Counted from the stretch's first letter, positions 1-8,137 are shown. The stretch is DNA of 64,000 nt from Streptomyces cylindrosporus (GCF_022698165.1 NZ_JALDAY010000020.1:110295-174294), one strand, 5' to 3'. A program made the numbers and translations. Notes: a model not told the origin generated them from the letters alone.

Positions 1-140
1 ACACGGCCGGGGGTGCTCCTCTTGTTGTTCGGTGCGTAGCACCGCCCGAAGGACGTGCCGCGCAGCGGCTCCTTCTTCGCTCTCTGAGTCGCGCACAACT
101 ACAGACACCACCCCCTCTTTTTCCTAAGTAGGGGAACGCT

Positions 141-347
141 GCGTCACCTGCGTCACCCACGCCGGAAAACGGCCCCTGAACAGCAGAGAAGGCGGTGACG
201 CAGAGCCCAACCGTCTGCGTCATCGTGCGTCACCTGCGTCACCCCCCGGTGACGCAGGTGACGCGGCGGTGACGCAGCCCCACCAGGCTCCGTCACCGAT
301 AATCGCAGGTCAGCGGCCTGAATGACGCAGGTGACGCGGTGACGCAG
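141..347. repeat. Iteron-like array of TGACGCAG / CTGCGTCA units
   Basis: The octamer TGACGCAG or its complement, plus close variants, occurs about ten times between 141 and 347. A perfect 17-bp inverted repeat (227-243 against 248-264, four-base CCCC spacer) is built from two such units per arm. Direct copies follow at 268-277 and 322-347. This looks like a binding array for an element-encoded protein such as Rep, Xis or a KorA-type regulator. I see no credible gene in 1-407; short reading frames at the left edge end by about 126. Confidence 0.7.
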
Positions 348-407
348 AAATCCGAACCTCGGACAGGTCCAAGCGTCGGAACCTTCGAAGCGAGCCCAAG
401 AGGAGAC

Positions 408-746
408 ATGAAAGTGCGTCAGAAGATCACTGACTTGCCTCAGCTCTACTCCGCTGCGGATGTTGCTCAAGCTCTCCGTTGCTCCGAGTGGTGGGTGAAG
501 GAACAGGCCCGCAGGGGACGCATTCCCTTCACCAAGCCCGGAGGCAGCTACAGGTTCACGGCTGAGCACGTTGCAGAGATAACGCTCATCTTCGAGAGCC
601 GCCCCACCGGAAGCAGCAGTGCTGCCGTACCAGTCTCACAAGGGCCGCGCCGCCGGGCGGCCACCGCAGCGGTGTCCGTCACCTCGCTGAAGGCAAGGAC
701 CCCGCGCAGGGCGCGACACGGCCAATCGCAGTCCAGCGCAGCCTGA
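408..746 (+). CDS. Excisionase-like helix-turn-helix protein
   Basis: This is a 112-residue protein with a MerR/excisionase-type HTH near the N-terminus: LYSAADVAQALRCSEWWVKE, then RIPFTKPGGSYRFT, where the winged turn reads the recommended arginine. The rest is a basic, Ser/Ala/Arg-rich tail. The ATG at 408 is preceded by AGGAGAC at good spacing, so I prefer it to an upstream in-frame start at 339. It lies directly before the integrase gene and probably acts as its recombination directionality factor, which fits known actinomycete elements. The exact role is inferred from position. Confidence 0.7.
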   Translation: MKVRQKITDLPQLYSAADVAQALRCSEWWVKEQARRGRIPFTKPGGSYRFTAEHVAEITLIFESRPTGSSSAAVPVSQGPRRRAATAAVSVTSLKARTPRRARHGQSQSSAA

Positions 747-804
747 TTCCGTGTGCCGCCCGGCCCTCCAGCCGGGCGGCAACCCCGCCGATAGGGAGAG
801 CAAG

Positions 805-2313
805 TTGGGTTACGCCGAGAACCTCGGCAGCTACTGGCGCGGCCGGTACAAACTCGCGCCCGGCAAGTACGCCACTGTGCGCGATGCTGATGGTGACGCC
901 ATCCGATTCCGGACCAAGGCAGCGGCAAAGAAGGCGGCAGACGCTGAAGAAGCGAAGCTGTTGGCCGGAACGAAGAAGGCGCCTTCTGAGCGGATCACTT
1001 TTGGCGCCTACGTGAACCGCTGGTACGCCGCGCAGGACTTGGCGGCGTCCACCATGCAGAACTACCGGCGGCACATCGAGGAGCATTTGCTCCCTGCGTT
1101 CGAGGATTTCGCCATTGCCGACATCTTGAGCACCGACATTGCCGCTTGGGAGAAGCGGGAACGCGCCGTTCCCTACGCGGCTACCAGCGTCAAGACATGG
1201 CGGGCGACCCTGCACCTGATCCTTGCCGACGCCGTTGACGAGGGGCTGCGCGAGTCCAACCCGGCAACCAAGAGGCGCGGGCGAGGGAAGCGCGCCGGTC
1301 GCTCCCGCAACCGTGGCCCGGAGAAGGCGGTCACCACAGCGCTCGGCATTCTGCTGCTTGCCGAGCGGATGGCGCTGCTGTCCGGTCGGGACGACGAGTT
1401 CGTCTGCGGCATTCTCAAGGGCTACACAGGCATGCGCTGGGGCGAGATCGTTGGCCTTGAGACTGAGTTCGTCCGGCCGAAGAGCATTCGCGTTGAGTGG
1501 CAGCTCTACGAGCTGGACACCGGCGAACTGCACCGTTGCCCGCCCAAGGATGACTCGTACCGGGACATTGATGCTCCAGATTTCCTCGCCGCACTGCTTG
1601 CGAGCCACATCGCCCGGACGAAACCGAAGCCTTGTGAGTGCCACGGACTGGCCTACGTCTTCCGTGGTCATGGCGCTGCCAATGGCTCTGTGAGCCGTCC
1701 GGGAGCAAAGCTGGTCGACGTCGCTCGCCGCGCCGGCGTCTCGACAGGCACGGTGTCCAACGTCCTCAACCGCCCTGGCGCTGTGGCGGAGCCGACTCGT
1801 CTGAAGGTGCTGGAGGCCATCACCGATCTCGGATACGTCCGTAACGCGGGAGCGGGGGAACTGGCCGCACACTGGCGACGCTCGGGGTTCGCCACCTGGC
1901 TCTTTCGACCTGCCGCCACGGGACGGTATCCCGGACGTGGCAATCAGGAAGAGCACCCTGTGCCGGTCGTCGCTGAGCCGTGGCCCGGGATTCCCGCACG
2001 TGGGCGAGGGGCCTCCAAGCGGGCTGAGGCGTGCTGGGTGCCGATCGCTCCTGGCCTGACGCCGCACGGACTGCGCCATACGCACAAGACCCTGATGAGA
2101 GAGGTGGGGACCCCGCCGAAGCTGATGGACGAACGCATGGGGCACGAGGACGGATCGGTGCAGGCCCGCTATGACCACATCACGGCTGGCATGCGGCAGG
2201 CGCTGATGACCGCGCTCACCGGAATGTGGGAGGAGGCGTTGGACGCGCGCCGGGCGATGAGCCCCGGCTCGCCGGTGGGTGTTCTGGATGCGCTCCTGAG
2301 GGCTCGCGGGTAG
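805..2313 (+). CDS. int: Tyrosine-type site-specific integrase with embedded LacI-type HTH
   Basis: The product catalyses integration and excision at the tRNA-Pro attachment site. Counting from the TTG at 805 (preceded by GGGAGAG; a GTG at 751 is possible) it has 502 residues. The N-terminus (YWRGRYKLAPGKY) is arm-binding-like and is followed by a core-binding SAM-like domain. Catalytic Arg I lies in YTGMRWGEIVGLE; HGLRHTHKT and GHEDGSVQARYDHI carry the HxxR, the second His and the nucleophilic Tyr. Between Arg I and HxxR sits a LacI-family HTH at about residues 303-351 (LVDVARRAGVSTGTVSNVLN, then LKVLEAITDLGYV). This makes the protein roughly 100 residues longer than a typical pSAM2-type integrase. 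The frame is intact, so it is probably functional. Confidence 0.9.
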   Translation: MGYAENLGSYWRGRYKLAPGKYATVRDADGDAIRFRTKAAAKKAADAEEAKLLAGTKKAPSERITFGAYVNRWYAAQDLAASTMQNYRRHIEEHLLPAFEDFAIADILSTDIAAWEKRERAVPYAATSVKTWRATLHLILADAVDEGLRESNPATKRRGRGKRAGRSRNRGPEKAVTTALGILLLAERMALLSGRDDEFVCGILKGYTGMRWGEIVGLETEFVRPKSIRVEWQLYELDTGELHRCPPKDDSYRDIDAPDFLAALLASHIARTKPKPCECHGLAYVFRGHGAANGSVSRPGAKLVDVARRAGVSTGTVSNVLNRPGAVAEPTRLKVLEAITDLGYVRNAGAGELAAHWRRSGFATWLFRPAATGRYPGRGNQEEHPVPVVAEPWPGIPARGRGASKRAEACWVPIAPGLTPHGLRHTHKTLMREVGTPPKLMDERMGHEDGSVQARYDHITAGMRQALMTALTGMWEEALDARRAMSPGSPVGVLDALLRARG

Positions 2314-2353
2314 GCACTGGTCTGGAGACGATTTCCAAGATCTTCTCCAGGAT

Positions 2354-2376
2354 TTCTCCAGAGAGCCTCTGGAGAA
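2354..2376. repeat. Inverted repeat downstream of int
   Basis: A perfect 10-bp inverted repeat, TTCTCCAGAG / CTCTGGAGAA, has a 3-base loop. Further TCTGGAGA/TCTCCAG copies lie at 2322-2351. It sits between the integrase stop and the tRNA 3' end, where arm-type integrase sites are expected, so it may be either part of attP or a transcriptional hairpin. Confidence 0.5.
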
Positions 2377-2420
2377 CAGTTCAGGGCCGGTGCTGATCTC
2401 TCAGCACCGGCCCTGAACTG
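2377..2420. terminator. Strong bidirectional hairpin between int and tRNA-Pro
   Basis: A perfect 20-bp inverted repeat (2377-2396 and 2401-2420) encloses the 4-base loop TCTC. It sits between the convergent integrase gene and tRNA-Pro. It would terminate tRNA transcription entering from the right as well as integrase transcription. Confidence 0.8.
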
Positions 2421-2431
2421 GTGTTTCACTG

Positions 2432-2505
2432 TCGGGGTGGCGGGATTTGAACCCACGACCTCTTCGTCCCGAACGAAGCGCGCTGCCAAGCTGCGCTACA
2501 CCCCG
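2432..2505 (-). tRNA. tRNA-Pro (anticodon CGG)
   Basis: Read on the minus strand, a 7-bp acceptor stem (CGGGGTG/CACCCCG) encloses a normal D arm, an anticodon stem-loop CTTCG-TTCGGGA-CGAAG with anticodon CGG, and a T arm with TTCAAAT. It is 74 nt long and CCA is not encoded. Its 3' end faces the integrase gene, so it is the probable integration target, with the element having restored the 3' end. Confidence 0.95.
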
Positions 2506-2547
2506 ATGTCGCTGCTGGTCCTGCTGGTCGCGGCGACGTCGTTTACT

Positions 2548-3333
2548 TTAGCCCACCGGTGGCTGTAGACGAAATCCGGTTTTGGCGCGGTGGCGTACGG
2601 GGTTCGGGCGGGCGTGGTCGAGGGCCACGAGGAGGACGGCCAGGGCGTAGAAGGCGAGGCCGAGGAGGAGGGCGTTGCCGAGGACGCTCTTGTAGCCGTG
2701 CAGGTCCACGTCCAGGAAGGGGTAGAGATAGCGGCCCGGCGTGCCGGGGAGGATCAGCTCGCCCCGAGTGAAGGAGAACGCCAGGTAGGCCAGGGGGTAG
2801 AGGAGCCAGGTCGCCGCTTGGCGCAGGTGCAGGCGGCCGGGGTGCGTCAGGAGCAGCCAGTCCAGTACCGCCGCGGCCGGGACCGCCGTGTGCAGGACCT
2901 GGTTCGTGATCCAGTGCCAGCCGGTCGGCGGAGCCGTCTCGCCCGGCATCGGGAAGGGCCTCGACGCGTTCGCCAGGAGCAGGTGGTACACCGCGCCCGT
3001 GATCAACGCGTACAGGAGGGTCGCTCCTGTCAGCGCCGACGGAAGGGGACGGCGTGCCGTCCACGCGCGGCGGGCCGAGAGCGTGAAGACCAGCGCCAGC
3101 AGCACGCTGCTCTGGATCGTGAAGTAGCTCAGGACGCGGATCGGGCTGCCCAGCAGCAGCTCGATCGTCACGGCCGCGGCCGCCGCCAGGGCGACCAGGA
3201 GGCGGTACGCGGCGGCGAGGCGTCGCCGCACCGGGGCCACCACCGCCGTGGCGGGAACGGGAGAGGGCAGCAGCGCAGGCACGCCCGGGACCGCGGGGAG
3301 GTCCGGGATGTCCCTGGGTATCGGGGCGGTCAT
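2548..3333 (-). CDS. Pr6Pr-like multi-spanning membrane protein
   Basis: This is a 261-residue integral membrane protein. After a Pro/Ala-rich N-terminal stretch of about 35 residues it has around six or seven hydrophobic segments. WHWITNQVLHTAVPAAAVLDWLL and the Leu/Tyr-rich segment YPLAYLAFSFTRGELILPG are characteristic of the Pr6Pr (FAR-17a/AIG1-like) family, whose biochemical role in bacteria is not established. It starts at an ATG and is the first chromosomal gene beyond the tRNA-Pro attachment site. No operon partner is evident; the metallophosphoesterase gene is upstream on the same strand, separated by a repeat-containing gap of about 160 bp. Confidence 0.75.
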   Translation of the reverse strand: MTAPIPRDIPDLPAVPGVPALLPSPVPATAVVAPVRRRLAAAYRLLVALAAAAAVTIELLLGSPIRVLSYFTIQSSVLLALVFTLSARRAWTARRPLPSALTGATLLYALITGAVYHLLLANASRPFPMPGETAPPTGWHWITNQVLHTAVPAAAVLDWLLLTHPGRLHLRQAATWLLYPLAYLAFSFTRGELILPGTPGRYLYPFLDVDLHGYKSVLGNALLLGLAFYALAVLLVALDHARPNPVRHRAKTGFRLQPPVG

Positions 3334-3406
3334 GCCCTCAAGCTAGGCAATCCGGACATAGCTGGCGACGCGAGCGGTCCGTGCGGGTTACGTCACCGCG
3401 CCAGGC

Positions 3407-3502
3407 CCGGTGCCGCCCTCAAACACACCCCCGGTTCCGTCCCCAAACACGCCGCCGGTTCCGTCCCCAAACACGCCCCCGGCGCCGCCCCCACCTACTG
3501 CC
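3407..3502. repeat. Four 24-bp tandem repeats at the metallophosphoesterase 3' end
   Basis: Four 24-bp units start at 3407, 3431, 3455 and 3479. The two central units (CCGGTTCCGTCCCCAAACAC followed by GCCG or GCCC) differ at one base; the outer two are diverged. The unit at 3479-3502 includes the TAG stop of the minus-strand metallophosphoesterase gene, so the array extends from the gene's last codons into the downstream spacer. Confidence 0.9.
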
Positions 3503-4421
3503 GCTCCACCAACGTCATCAACGTAACCTCCGGCGGACAGGCAAACCGCACCGGCGTATACCGATTCGCCCCGCACCCCGCCGACACGTGCAGATACGAC
3601 GTACGACCCTCCGCGTGATGACGGGACAGCCCCTTCACCCGGTCCGTGTCCAGGTCGCAGTTGGTGACCAGGGCGCCGTAGAAGGGGATGCAGATCTGGC
3701 CGCCGTGGGTGTGGCCGGCCAGGATCAGGGGGTACGAGTCCGCCGTGAACGCGTCCAGGACACGCAGGTACGGCGCGTGCACCACGCCCATCGAGAAGTC
3801 CGCGCCGGCCGAGGGGCCGCCCGCCACCTGCGCGTACCGGTCCCGCTTGATGTGCGGGTCGTCCAGTCCCGTCAGCTCCAGCGACATCCCGTCGATCTTC
3901 AGCGTGCCCCGCGTGTTCGTGAGGTTCAGCCAGCCGGCCGCGTCGAAGCCGTCCCGCAGGTCCTCCCACGGGTTGTGGACCACGCCGACGACCGGCGGGT
4001 TGCCGTTCAGACCGTGCCGGCCCTGCACCTTCTCCAGCAGATAGCGGGCGGGGTTACGGGGCTTGGGGCCGTAGTAGTCGTTCGAACCGAAGACGTACGC
4101 ACCCGGGAACTCCATCAGCGGCCCCAGCGCGTCCAGGACCTCCGGCACGCCCTCCGGGTCGGACAGGTTGTCGCCTGTGTTGATCACGAAGTCGGGGCGC
4201 AGGCCCGCCAGCGAGCGCAGCCAGCGCTGCTTCTTGCGCTGACCGCCGACCATGTGGATGTCGGAGACCTGAAGGAGGCGCACGGGGCGCATCCCTCTGG
4301 GCAGGACGGGCACCGTGACCCGTCGGAGGCGGAAGGAACGGGTCTCGAAACCCGCCGCGTACACCACACCGGCGGCACCGGCCGCCGCGATCCCCAGAGG
4401 TACTCCGTATCGAGCGCGCAT
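3495..4421 (-). CDS. Membrane-anchored metallophosphoesterase
   Basis: This 308-residue protein belongs to the calcineurin-like phosphoesterase superfamily (YkuE/YaeI-type). An N-terminal hydrophobic segment (VPLGIAAAGAAGVVYAAGF) suggests a membrane anchor with an external catalytic domain. Dimetal-binding motifs appear in order: VSDIHM (DxH), NTGDNL (GDxx), FGSNDY in place of GNHD, and LAGHTHGGQI (GHxH). The Asn-Asp pair is retained although the usual His of GNHD is absent. The substrate is unknown; relatives act on phospholipid or nucleotide phosphoesters. It is divergent from the yqeY-like gene and separated from it by a spacer containing a 13-bp tandem repeat. Confidence 0.85.
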   Translation of the reverse strand: MRARYGVPLGIAAAGAAGVVYAAGFETRSFRLRRVTVPVLPRGMRPVRLLQVSDIHMVGGQRKKQRWLRSLAGLRPDFVINTGDNLSDPEGVPEVLDALGPLMEFPGAYVFGSNDYYGPKPRNPARYLLEKVQGRHGLNGNPPVVGVVHNPWEDLRDGFDAAGWLNLTNTRGTLKIDGMSLELTGLDDPHIKRDRYAQVAGGPSAGADFSMGVVHAPYLRVLDAFTADSYPLILAGHTHGGQICIPFYGALVTNCDLDTDRVKGLSRHHAEGRTSYLHVSAGCGANRYTPVRFACPPEVTLMTLVERQ

Positions 4422-4459
4422 ACGTCCATCGTGTCAGACCCGCAGGACCCGCCGAGTCC

Positions 4460-4498
4460 AGCATCCGAGCCCAGCATCCGAGCCCAGTACCCAAGCCC
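4460..4498. repeat. Three 13-bp tandem repeats in a divergent promoter region
   Basis: AGCATCCGAGCCC occurs twice head to tail (4460-4472, 4473-4485) and is followed by the variant AGTACCCAAGCCC (4486-4498). The array lies in the 134-bp spacer between the divergent metallophosphoesterase and yqeY-like genes, where it could affect promoter spacing. Confidence 0.8.
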
Positions 4499-4555
4499 AC
4501 ACGGCCCTTTAAATGCGCGGGCGTCGGTCCCGTCGTACCTGCGACAATCAAACCC

Positions 4556-5023
4556 ATGACCACCACGCTCAAGCAGAAGCTGCAGGAAGACCTCAACACG
4601 GCGATCAGGGGGCGCGACGAGCTGCGCTCCTCCACGCTCCGGCTGACGCTTGCCGCGATCACCAAGGAGGAGGTCGCCGGCAAGCAGAAGCGTGAGCTCT
4701 CCGACGACGAGGTGCTCAAGGTGATCACCAAGGAGGCGAAGAAGCGCCGCGAGGCGGCCGACGCCTTCGCGCAGGGTGGTCGCGCCGAGAGCGCCGAGCG
4801 GGAGAAGGCGGAGGGCGAGGTCCTCGCCGAGTACCTGCCCAAGCAGCTCGGCGACGAGGAGCTGGAGCGGATCGTCGCCCAGGCCGTCGAGGAGGCGAAG
4901 GCGGCGGGCGCCGAGGGCCCGCGCGCCATGGGCGCCGTCATGAAGATCGTGAACCCGAAGGTCGCCGGCCTGGCCGAGGGCGGCCGGGTGGCCGCGGCGG
5001 TCAAGAAGCACCTCGCCGGCTGA
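4556..5023 (+). CDS. GatB/YqeY domain protein
   Basis: This is a 155-residue, mostly helical, charged protein matching the YqeY family in full. Family-typical segments include an N-terminal helix (LKQKLQEDLNTAIRGRDELR), the strings STLRLTLAAI and EYLPKQLGDEEL, and the C-terminal MGAVMKIVNPKVAGLAEGGRV. YqeY resembles the tail domain of the GatB subunit of tRNA-dependent amidotransferase, so a tRNA-related function is often suggested but not proven. It is monocistronic and ends at a strong convergent terminator. Confidence 0.9.
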   Translation: MTTTLKQKLQEDLNTAIRGRDELRSSTLRLTLAAITKEEVAGKQKRELSDDEVLKVITKEAKKRREAADAFAQGGRAESAEREKAEGEVLAEYLPKQLGDEELERIVAQAVEEAKAAGAEGPRAMGAVMKIVNPKVAGLAEGGRVAAAVKKHLAG

Positions 5024-5042
5024 CCGACCCGGGCTGAGCAAA

Positions 5043-5101
5043 CCGACGGCCCCCTTCCCCTCGTACAAGAGCAGTCTCTACGAGGAGAAGGGGGCCGTCG
5101 G
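5043..5101. terminator. Bidirectional terminator between yqeY-like gene and PBP
   Basis: The arms at 5043-5065 and 5079-5101 form a 23-bp stem with a single mismatch around a 13-base loop. It lies in the gap between two convergent stop codons and can serve both genes. Confidence 0.9.
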
Positions 5102-5128
5102 CCTGTTCAGCTCACGGCGTCAACCGCG

Positions 5129-7390
5129 TCAACCGCGCCCCCCACCGTTCCCGTTCCCGTTGCTGTTGCCCTGGAACAGGTTTTCCGGGATGGAGAACGA
5201 GGGCGTCGGGAAGGTGCCGCCGTCGGTGCCACCCGTGTCGGTGCCGCCGTCGGTCTGGCCCTGGTCGGTGGTGCCGCCGTTGTCGCCGTTGTTCCCGTCG
5301 TCGTTGCCGTTCCCCTTGCCCTTGTTGCCGTCGGGGATGTTGACGAGGTTGAAGCTCTCCACCGGCTTGCCGTCGAGCGCGCCGGTCATCATGTCGCGCC
5401 AGATCGGGCCGGGGACCTGGCCGCCGTAGACCTTCTCGTTCCAGACGCCGCCGATGGTGATGTTCTTCATCTGGCGCTCGTGGGCCGGGTCGCCGACCCA
5501 GACCGCGCCCGCCATGTTCGGCGTGAAGCCCACGAACCAGGCCGCGTAACGGTTGTCCGTCGTACCGGTCTTACCGGCGCTCGGACGGTCGCTCAGGCCG
5601 GCCTCCGTACCCGTACCGTCCTCGACCACGCCCTTCAGCAGCGTCGTCACCGTGTCGGCGGTCTTCTCCGACATCGCGCGCGAGCAGGTCGACTTCGGCA
5701 CCTCGAAGGACTTCTTCTGGGTGCCGACGGTCTGGGTGATCGACTCGATGGCGATCGGCGTGCAGTACATGCCGCGCGAGGCGAAGGTCGCGTACGCGTT
5801 CGCCATCGTCAGCGGGGACATCTCCTGGGTGCCGAGCGCGATGGAGGGCGCCTGCTGGAGCTTCTTGCCGTCGGCCCGCTCGACGCCCATCTTCTGCGCC
5901 ATCGTCGTCACCGGGCAGATGCCGATGTCGCTGATCAGCTGCACGTAGTACGTGTTGACCGACTTGGCGGTCGCTTCCTTCATCGAGTACGGGCCGTGCT
6001 CCGACTCGCTCTCGTTGGTGAGCTTGACGCCCTTCTCGTCCCAGGTCCTGCCGTCACAGGCGGAGACCGGCGCCGGGTAGTCCATCTCGTACGGCGAGGA
6101 GTACGTCTGCGTCGCCGGCGTGCCGCCCTCTATGGCGGCCGCGGCCACGATCGGCTTGAACGTCGAACCGGGCTGGTAGCCGGCGCCGCCGCCCATCGAC
6201 GAGTTGACCGACAGGTTGATCTGCGTCTCGTGCTTGCCGAAGCCGTACGGCCGCGACTGGCCCATCGCCAGGATCTTGCCGGTGCCGGGCTCGACGATGG
6301 TGGCGGCGGTGGCGACCGGGTCGCTCTTGTAGACGTGCTCCTTGATGGACGCCTGGACCGACTCCTGCGCCTGCGGGTCGAGGGTCGTACGGATCGTCAG
6401 ACCGCCCTGGTTCCAGATCTTCGCCCGGGCTTCCTTGGTCTTGCCGAAGACCGGGTCGGTGAGGAAGACCTCGCGCACGTAGTCGCAGAAGAAGCCGGCG
6501 CCCTTGACCGCGGTGATGCAGCCGTTCTTCGGCTGGCTCGGGTCCAGACCCAGCGGGGTCTTCTTGGCCGTGTCGGCCTCGGTCTGCGAGATGTCGCCCA
6601 TGTCGGCCATGCGCTGAAGCACGACGTTACGGCGCTTGGTGGCCTCCGTTGCGTCGTTGACCGGGTCGTACCGGGTGGGCGACTGGACGATGCCCGCGAG
6701 CAGCGCCGCCTGCTGGACGTTGAGGTCCTTGGCGTGCTTGGAGAAGTAGCGCTGGGCGGCGGCCTCGACGCCGTACGCCTGCTCGCCGAAGAACGTGATG
6801 TTCAGGTAGTTCTCGAGGATCTTCTTCTTGCCGAGCTCTTCCTCGAGCTGGATCGCGTACTTCAGCTCCTTGATCTTGCGGCCGATCGTCTGCTGCGTGG
6901 CCTGCGCGACCTTCGTCGGGTCGTCGCCGGCCTCCTCGATGGCCACGTTCTTCACGAGCTGCTGGGTGAGCGTGGAGGCGCCCTGGGCGACCCCGCCGCT
7001 CTGCGCGTTCTTGTTGAGGGCGCGCAGGACGCCCTTCAGGTCGATCGCGCCGTGCTGGTAGAAGCGCGAGTCCTCGATCGCGACGATCGCCTTCTGCATG
7101 TACGGCGAGATGTCCTTGAGGGGGACCACCGTGCGGTCGCGCGAGTACACCGTGGCGATCTGGCCGCCGTCGGCGTCGAGGATCGTGGTGCGCTGACTCA
7201 GCGGCGGGGTCTTGAGGTTGGCCGGGAGCTCGTCGAAGCTCTCCACCGACCCCTTGGCCGCGAGTCCGAGCGCGCCGAAGGCGGGCAGCGCGATGCCGGC
7301 CATCACGGCACCGGCGAGCACACTGACACCGAGGAACTTGGCGGCCTGCTGCGTTGGCGACAGACCACCGCCCGAGCGCTTCTTTGGCAT
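5129..7390 (-). CDS. Class A penicillin-binding protein (transglycosylase/transpeptidase)
   Basis: This 753-residue bifunctional enzyme polymerises lipid II into glycan and cross-links the peptides outside the membrane. It has a short basic N-terminus (MPKKRSGGG), one membrane anchor at about 15-45, a GT51 domain with catalytic EDSRFYQHGAID and GASTLTQQLVKN, then a transpeptidase domain with SxxK (PGSTFKPIVA), SxN (KSVNTYY) and KTG (GKTGTTDNRYAAWFVG). The last 65 or so residues are a Gly/Asn/Asp/Thr low-complexity tail typical of streptomycete PBPs. It is divergent from wblA, a regulator of the vegetative-to-aerial transition, which hints at developmental control. Confidence 0.95.
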   Translation of the reverse strand: MPKKRSGGGLSPTQQAAKFLGVSVLAGAVMAGIALPAFGALGLAAKGSVESFDELPANLKTPPLSQRTTILDADGGQIATVYSRDRTVVPLKDISPYMQKAIVAIEDSRFYQHGAIDLKGVLRALNKNAQSGGVAQGASTLTQQLVKNVAIEEAGDDPTKVAQATQQTIGRKIKELKYAIQLEEELGKKKILENYLNITFFGEQAYGVEAAAQRYFSKHAKDLNVQQAALLAGIVQSPTRYDPVNDATEATKRRNVVLQRMADMGDISQTEADTAKKTPLGLDPSQPKNGCITAVKGAGFFCDYVREVFLTDPVFGKTKEARAKIWNQGGLTIRTTLDPQAQESVQASIKEHVYKSDPVATAATIVEPGTGKILAMGQSRPYGFGKHETQINLSVNSSMGGGAGYQPGSTFKPIVAAAAIEGGTPATQTYSSPYEMDYPAPVSACDGRTWDEKGVKLTNESESEHGPYSMKEATAKSVNTYYVQLISDIGICPVTTMAQKMGVERADGKKLQQAPSIALGTQEMSPLTMANAYATFASRGMYCTPIAIESITQTVGTQKKSFEVPKSTCSRAMSEKTADTVTTLLKGVVEDGTGTEAGLSDRPSAGKTGTTDNRYAAWFVGFTPNMAGAVWVGDPAHERQMKNITIGGVWNEKVYGGQVPGPIWRDMMTGALDGKPVESFNLVNIPDGNKGKGNGNDDGNNGDNGGTTDQGQTDGGTDTGGTDGGTFPTPSFSIPENLFQGNSNGNGNGGGRG

Positions 7391-7798
7391 GAGGGCAGCC
7401 TACGTTCTCATTCGCCGGACACGCGTATATGCCTTGGCCTAAGCTGCTCTCAACTGTCACAGCAGTAGGGCCACGTATCAATACGTCCGGCGACCCCGAA
7501 TCGTTCCGGAGGTTCCCCAACTTTTTTGTTGGGAGTGTGTCCGAATCCGCCTTGTGTGTCGGGCGGTGTCCGTTGTGACTCCATGGAACTGTCCCGGTTT
7601 GCCGGGAAGGTCACGCATGTCACCAGCTCACTCCCCCGGGTGATCTGCCGCTTACGCATAGTCCGTTCGGGCCATTCAAGATTGGGCCCGAAGGGGGTGT
7701 TGCGCTGTGCCCGCCTTCCGTAACGTCCTCAACTGGCGGCGGTGAATATGCCGCTGCCGCCGTGGGGGAGCCTCGATTCGGGAGAGGACGGCGCCGGT
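7391..7798. promoter_or_regulatory. Divergent PBP/wblA control region
   Basis: This spacer of about 400 bp separates the PBP start from the preferred wblA start and contains no gene. It is locally AT-richer (CAACTTTTTTGTTGGGAG around 7520). A hairpin with 8-bp arms TTCGGGCC/GGCCCGAA (7666-7692) lies in the probable wblA leader. wblA is known to be heavily regulated, so several promoters and operators are expected; I could not assign individual boxes. Confidence 0.5.
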
Positions 7799-8137
7799 AT
7801 GGGCTGGGTAACCGACTGGAGTGCGCAGGCCGCCTGCCGCACTACCGATCCGGATGAACTGTTCGTTCAGGGAGCAGCGCAGAACAGGGCCAAGGCGGTG
7901 TGCACCGGATGTCCGGTACGCACCGAATGCCTGGCCGATGCGCTCGACAACCGCGTCGAGTTCGGCGTGTGGGGAGGCATGACGGAGCGGGAGCGCCGCG
8001 CACTGCTGCGCAGGCGGCCCACCGTGACCTCCTGGCGCCGGCTCCTCGAGACGGCTCGTGTGGAGTACGAACGCGGTGTGGGCATCCTGCCGCTCGACGA
8101 CGACCAGGTGTACGAGAACTACGCGGCGGTGAGCTGA
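7799..8137 (+). CDS. wblA: WhiB-family Fe-S transcription factor WblA
   Basis: This is a developmental and antibiotic-repressing regulator that acts with the primary sigma factor. Starting at the ATG at 7799 (GGAGAGG upstream) gives 112 residues, the usual WblA length; an in-frame GTG at 7742 would add 19 residues without family support. The four [4Fe-4S] cysteines are C13, C35, C38 and C44 (C-x21-C-x2-C-x5-C), followed by the GVWGG turn and the basic ERERRALLRRR tail. The C-terminus IL-PLDDDQVYENYAAV is diagnostic for WblA among Wbl paralogues. It is convergent with the ArsA-like ATPases. Confidence 0.96.
   Translation: MGWVTDWSAQAACRTTDPDELFVQGAAQNRAKAVCTGCPVRTECLADALDNRVEFGVWGGMTERERRALLRRRPTVTSWRRLLETARVEYERGVGILPLDDDQVYENYAAVS

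Larger units (their letters stand above)
1..2432. mobile_element. Terminal part of an actinomycete integrative element at tRNA-Pro
   Basis: An iteron-rich segment, a small excisionase-like HTH gene and a tyrosine integrase gene run up to the 3' end of tRNA-Pro(CGG). The order xis-int-tRNA 3' end is the standard layout of pSAM2/SLP1-type actinomycete integrative and conjugative elements. Only one end is in the window; replication and transfer genes would lie to the left. The outer limit inside the tRNA is inferred, because the second copy of the attachment core is not visible here. Confidence 0.75.

Noticed and set aside
679..2178. A minus-strand frame of about 500 codons opposite the integrase
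   Set aside because: The sense strand encodes an integrase with all catalytic residues; the antisense frame has no recognisable domain.
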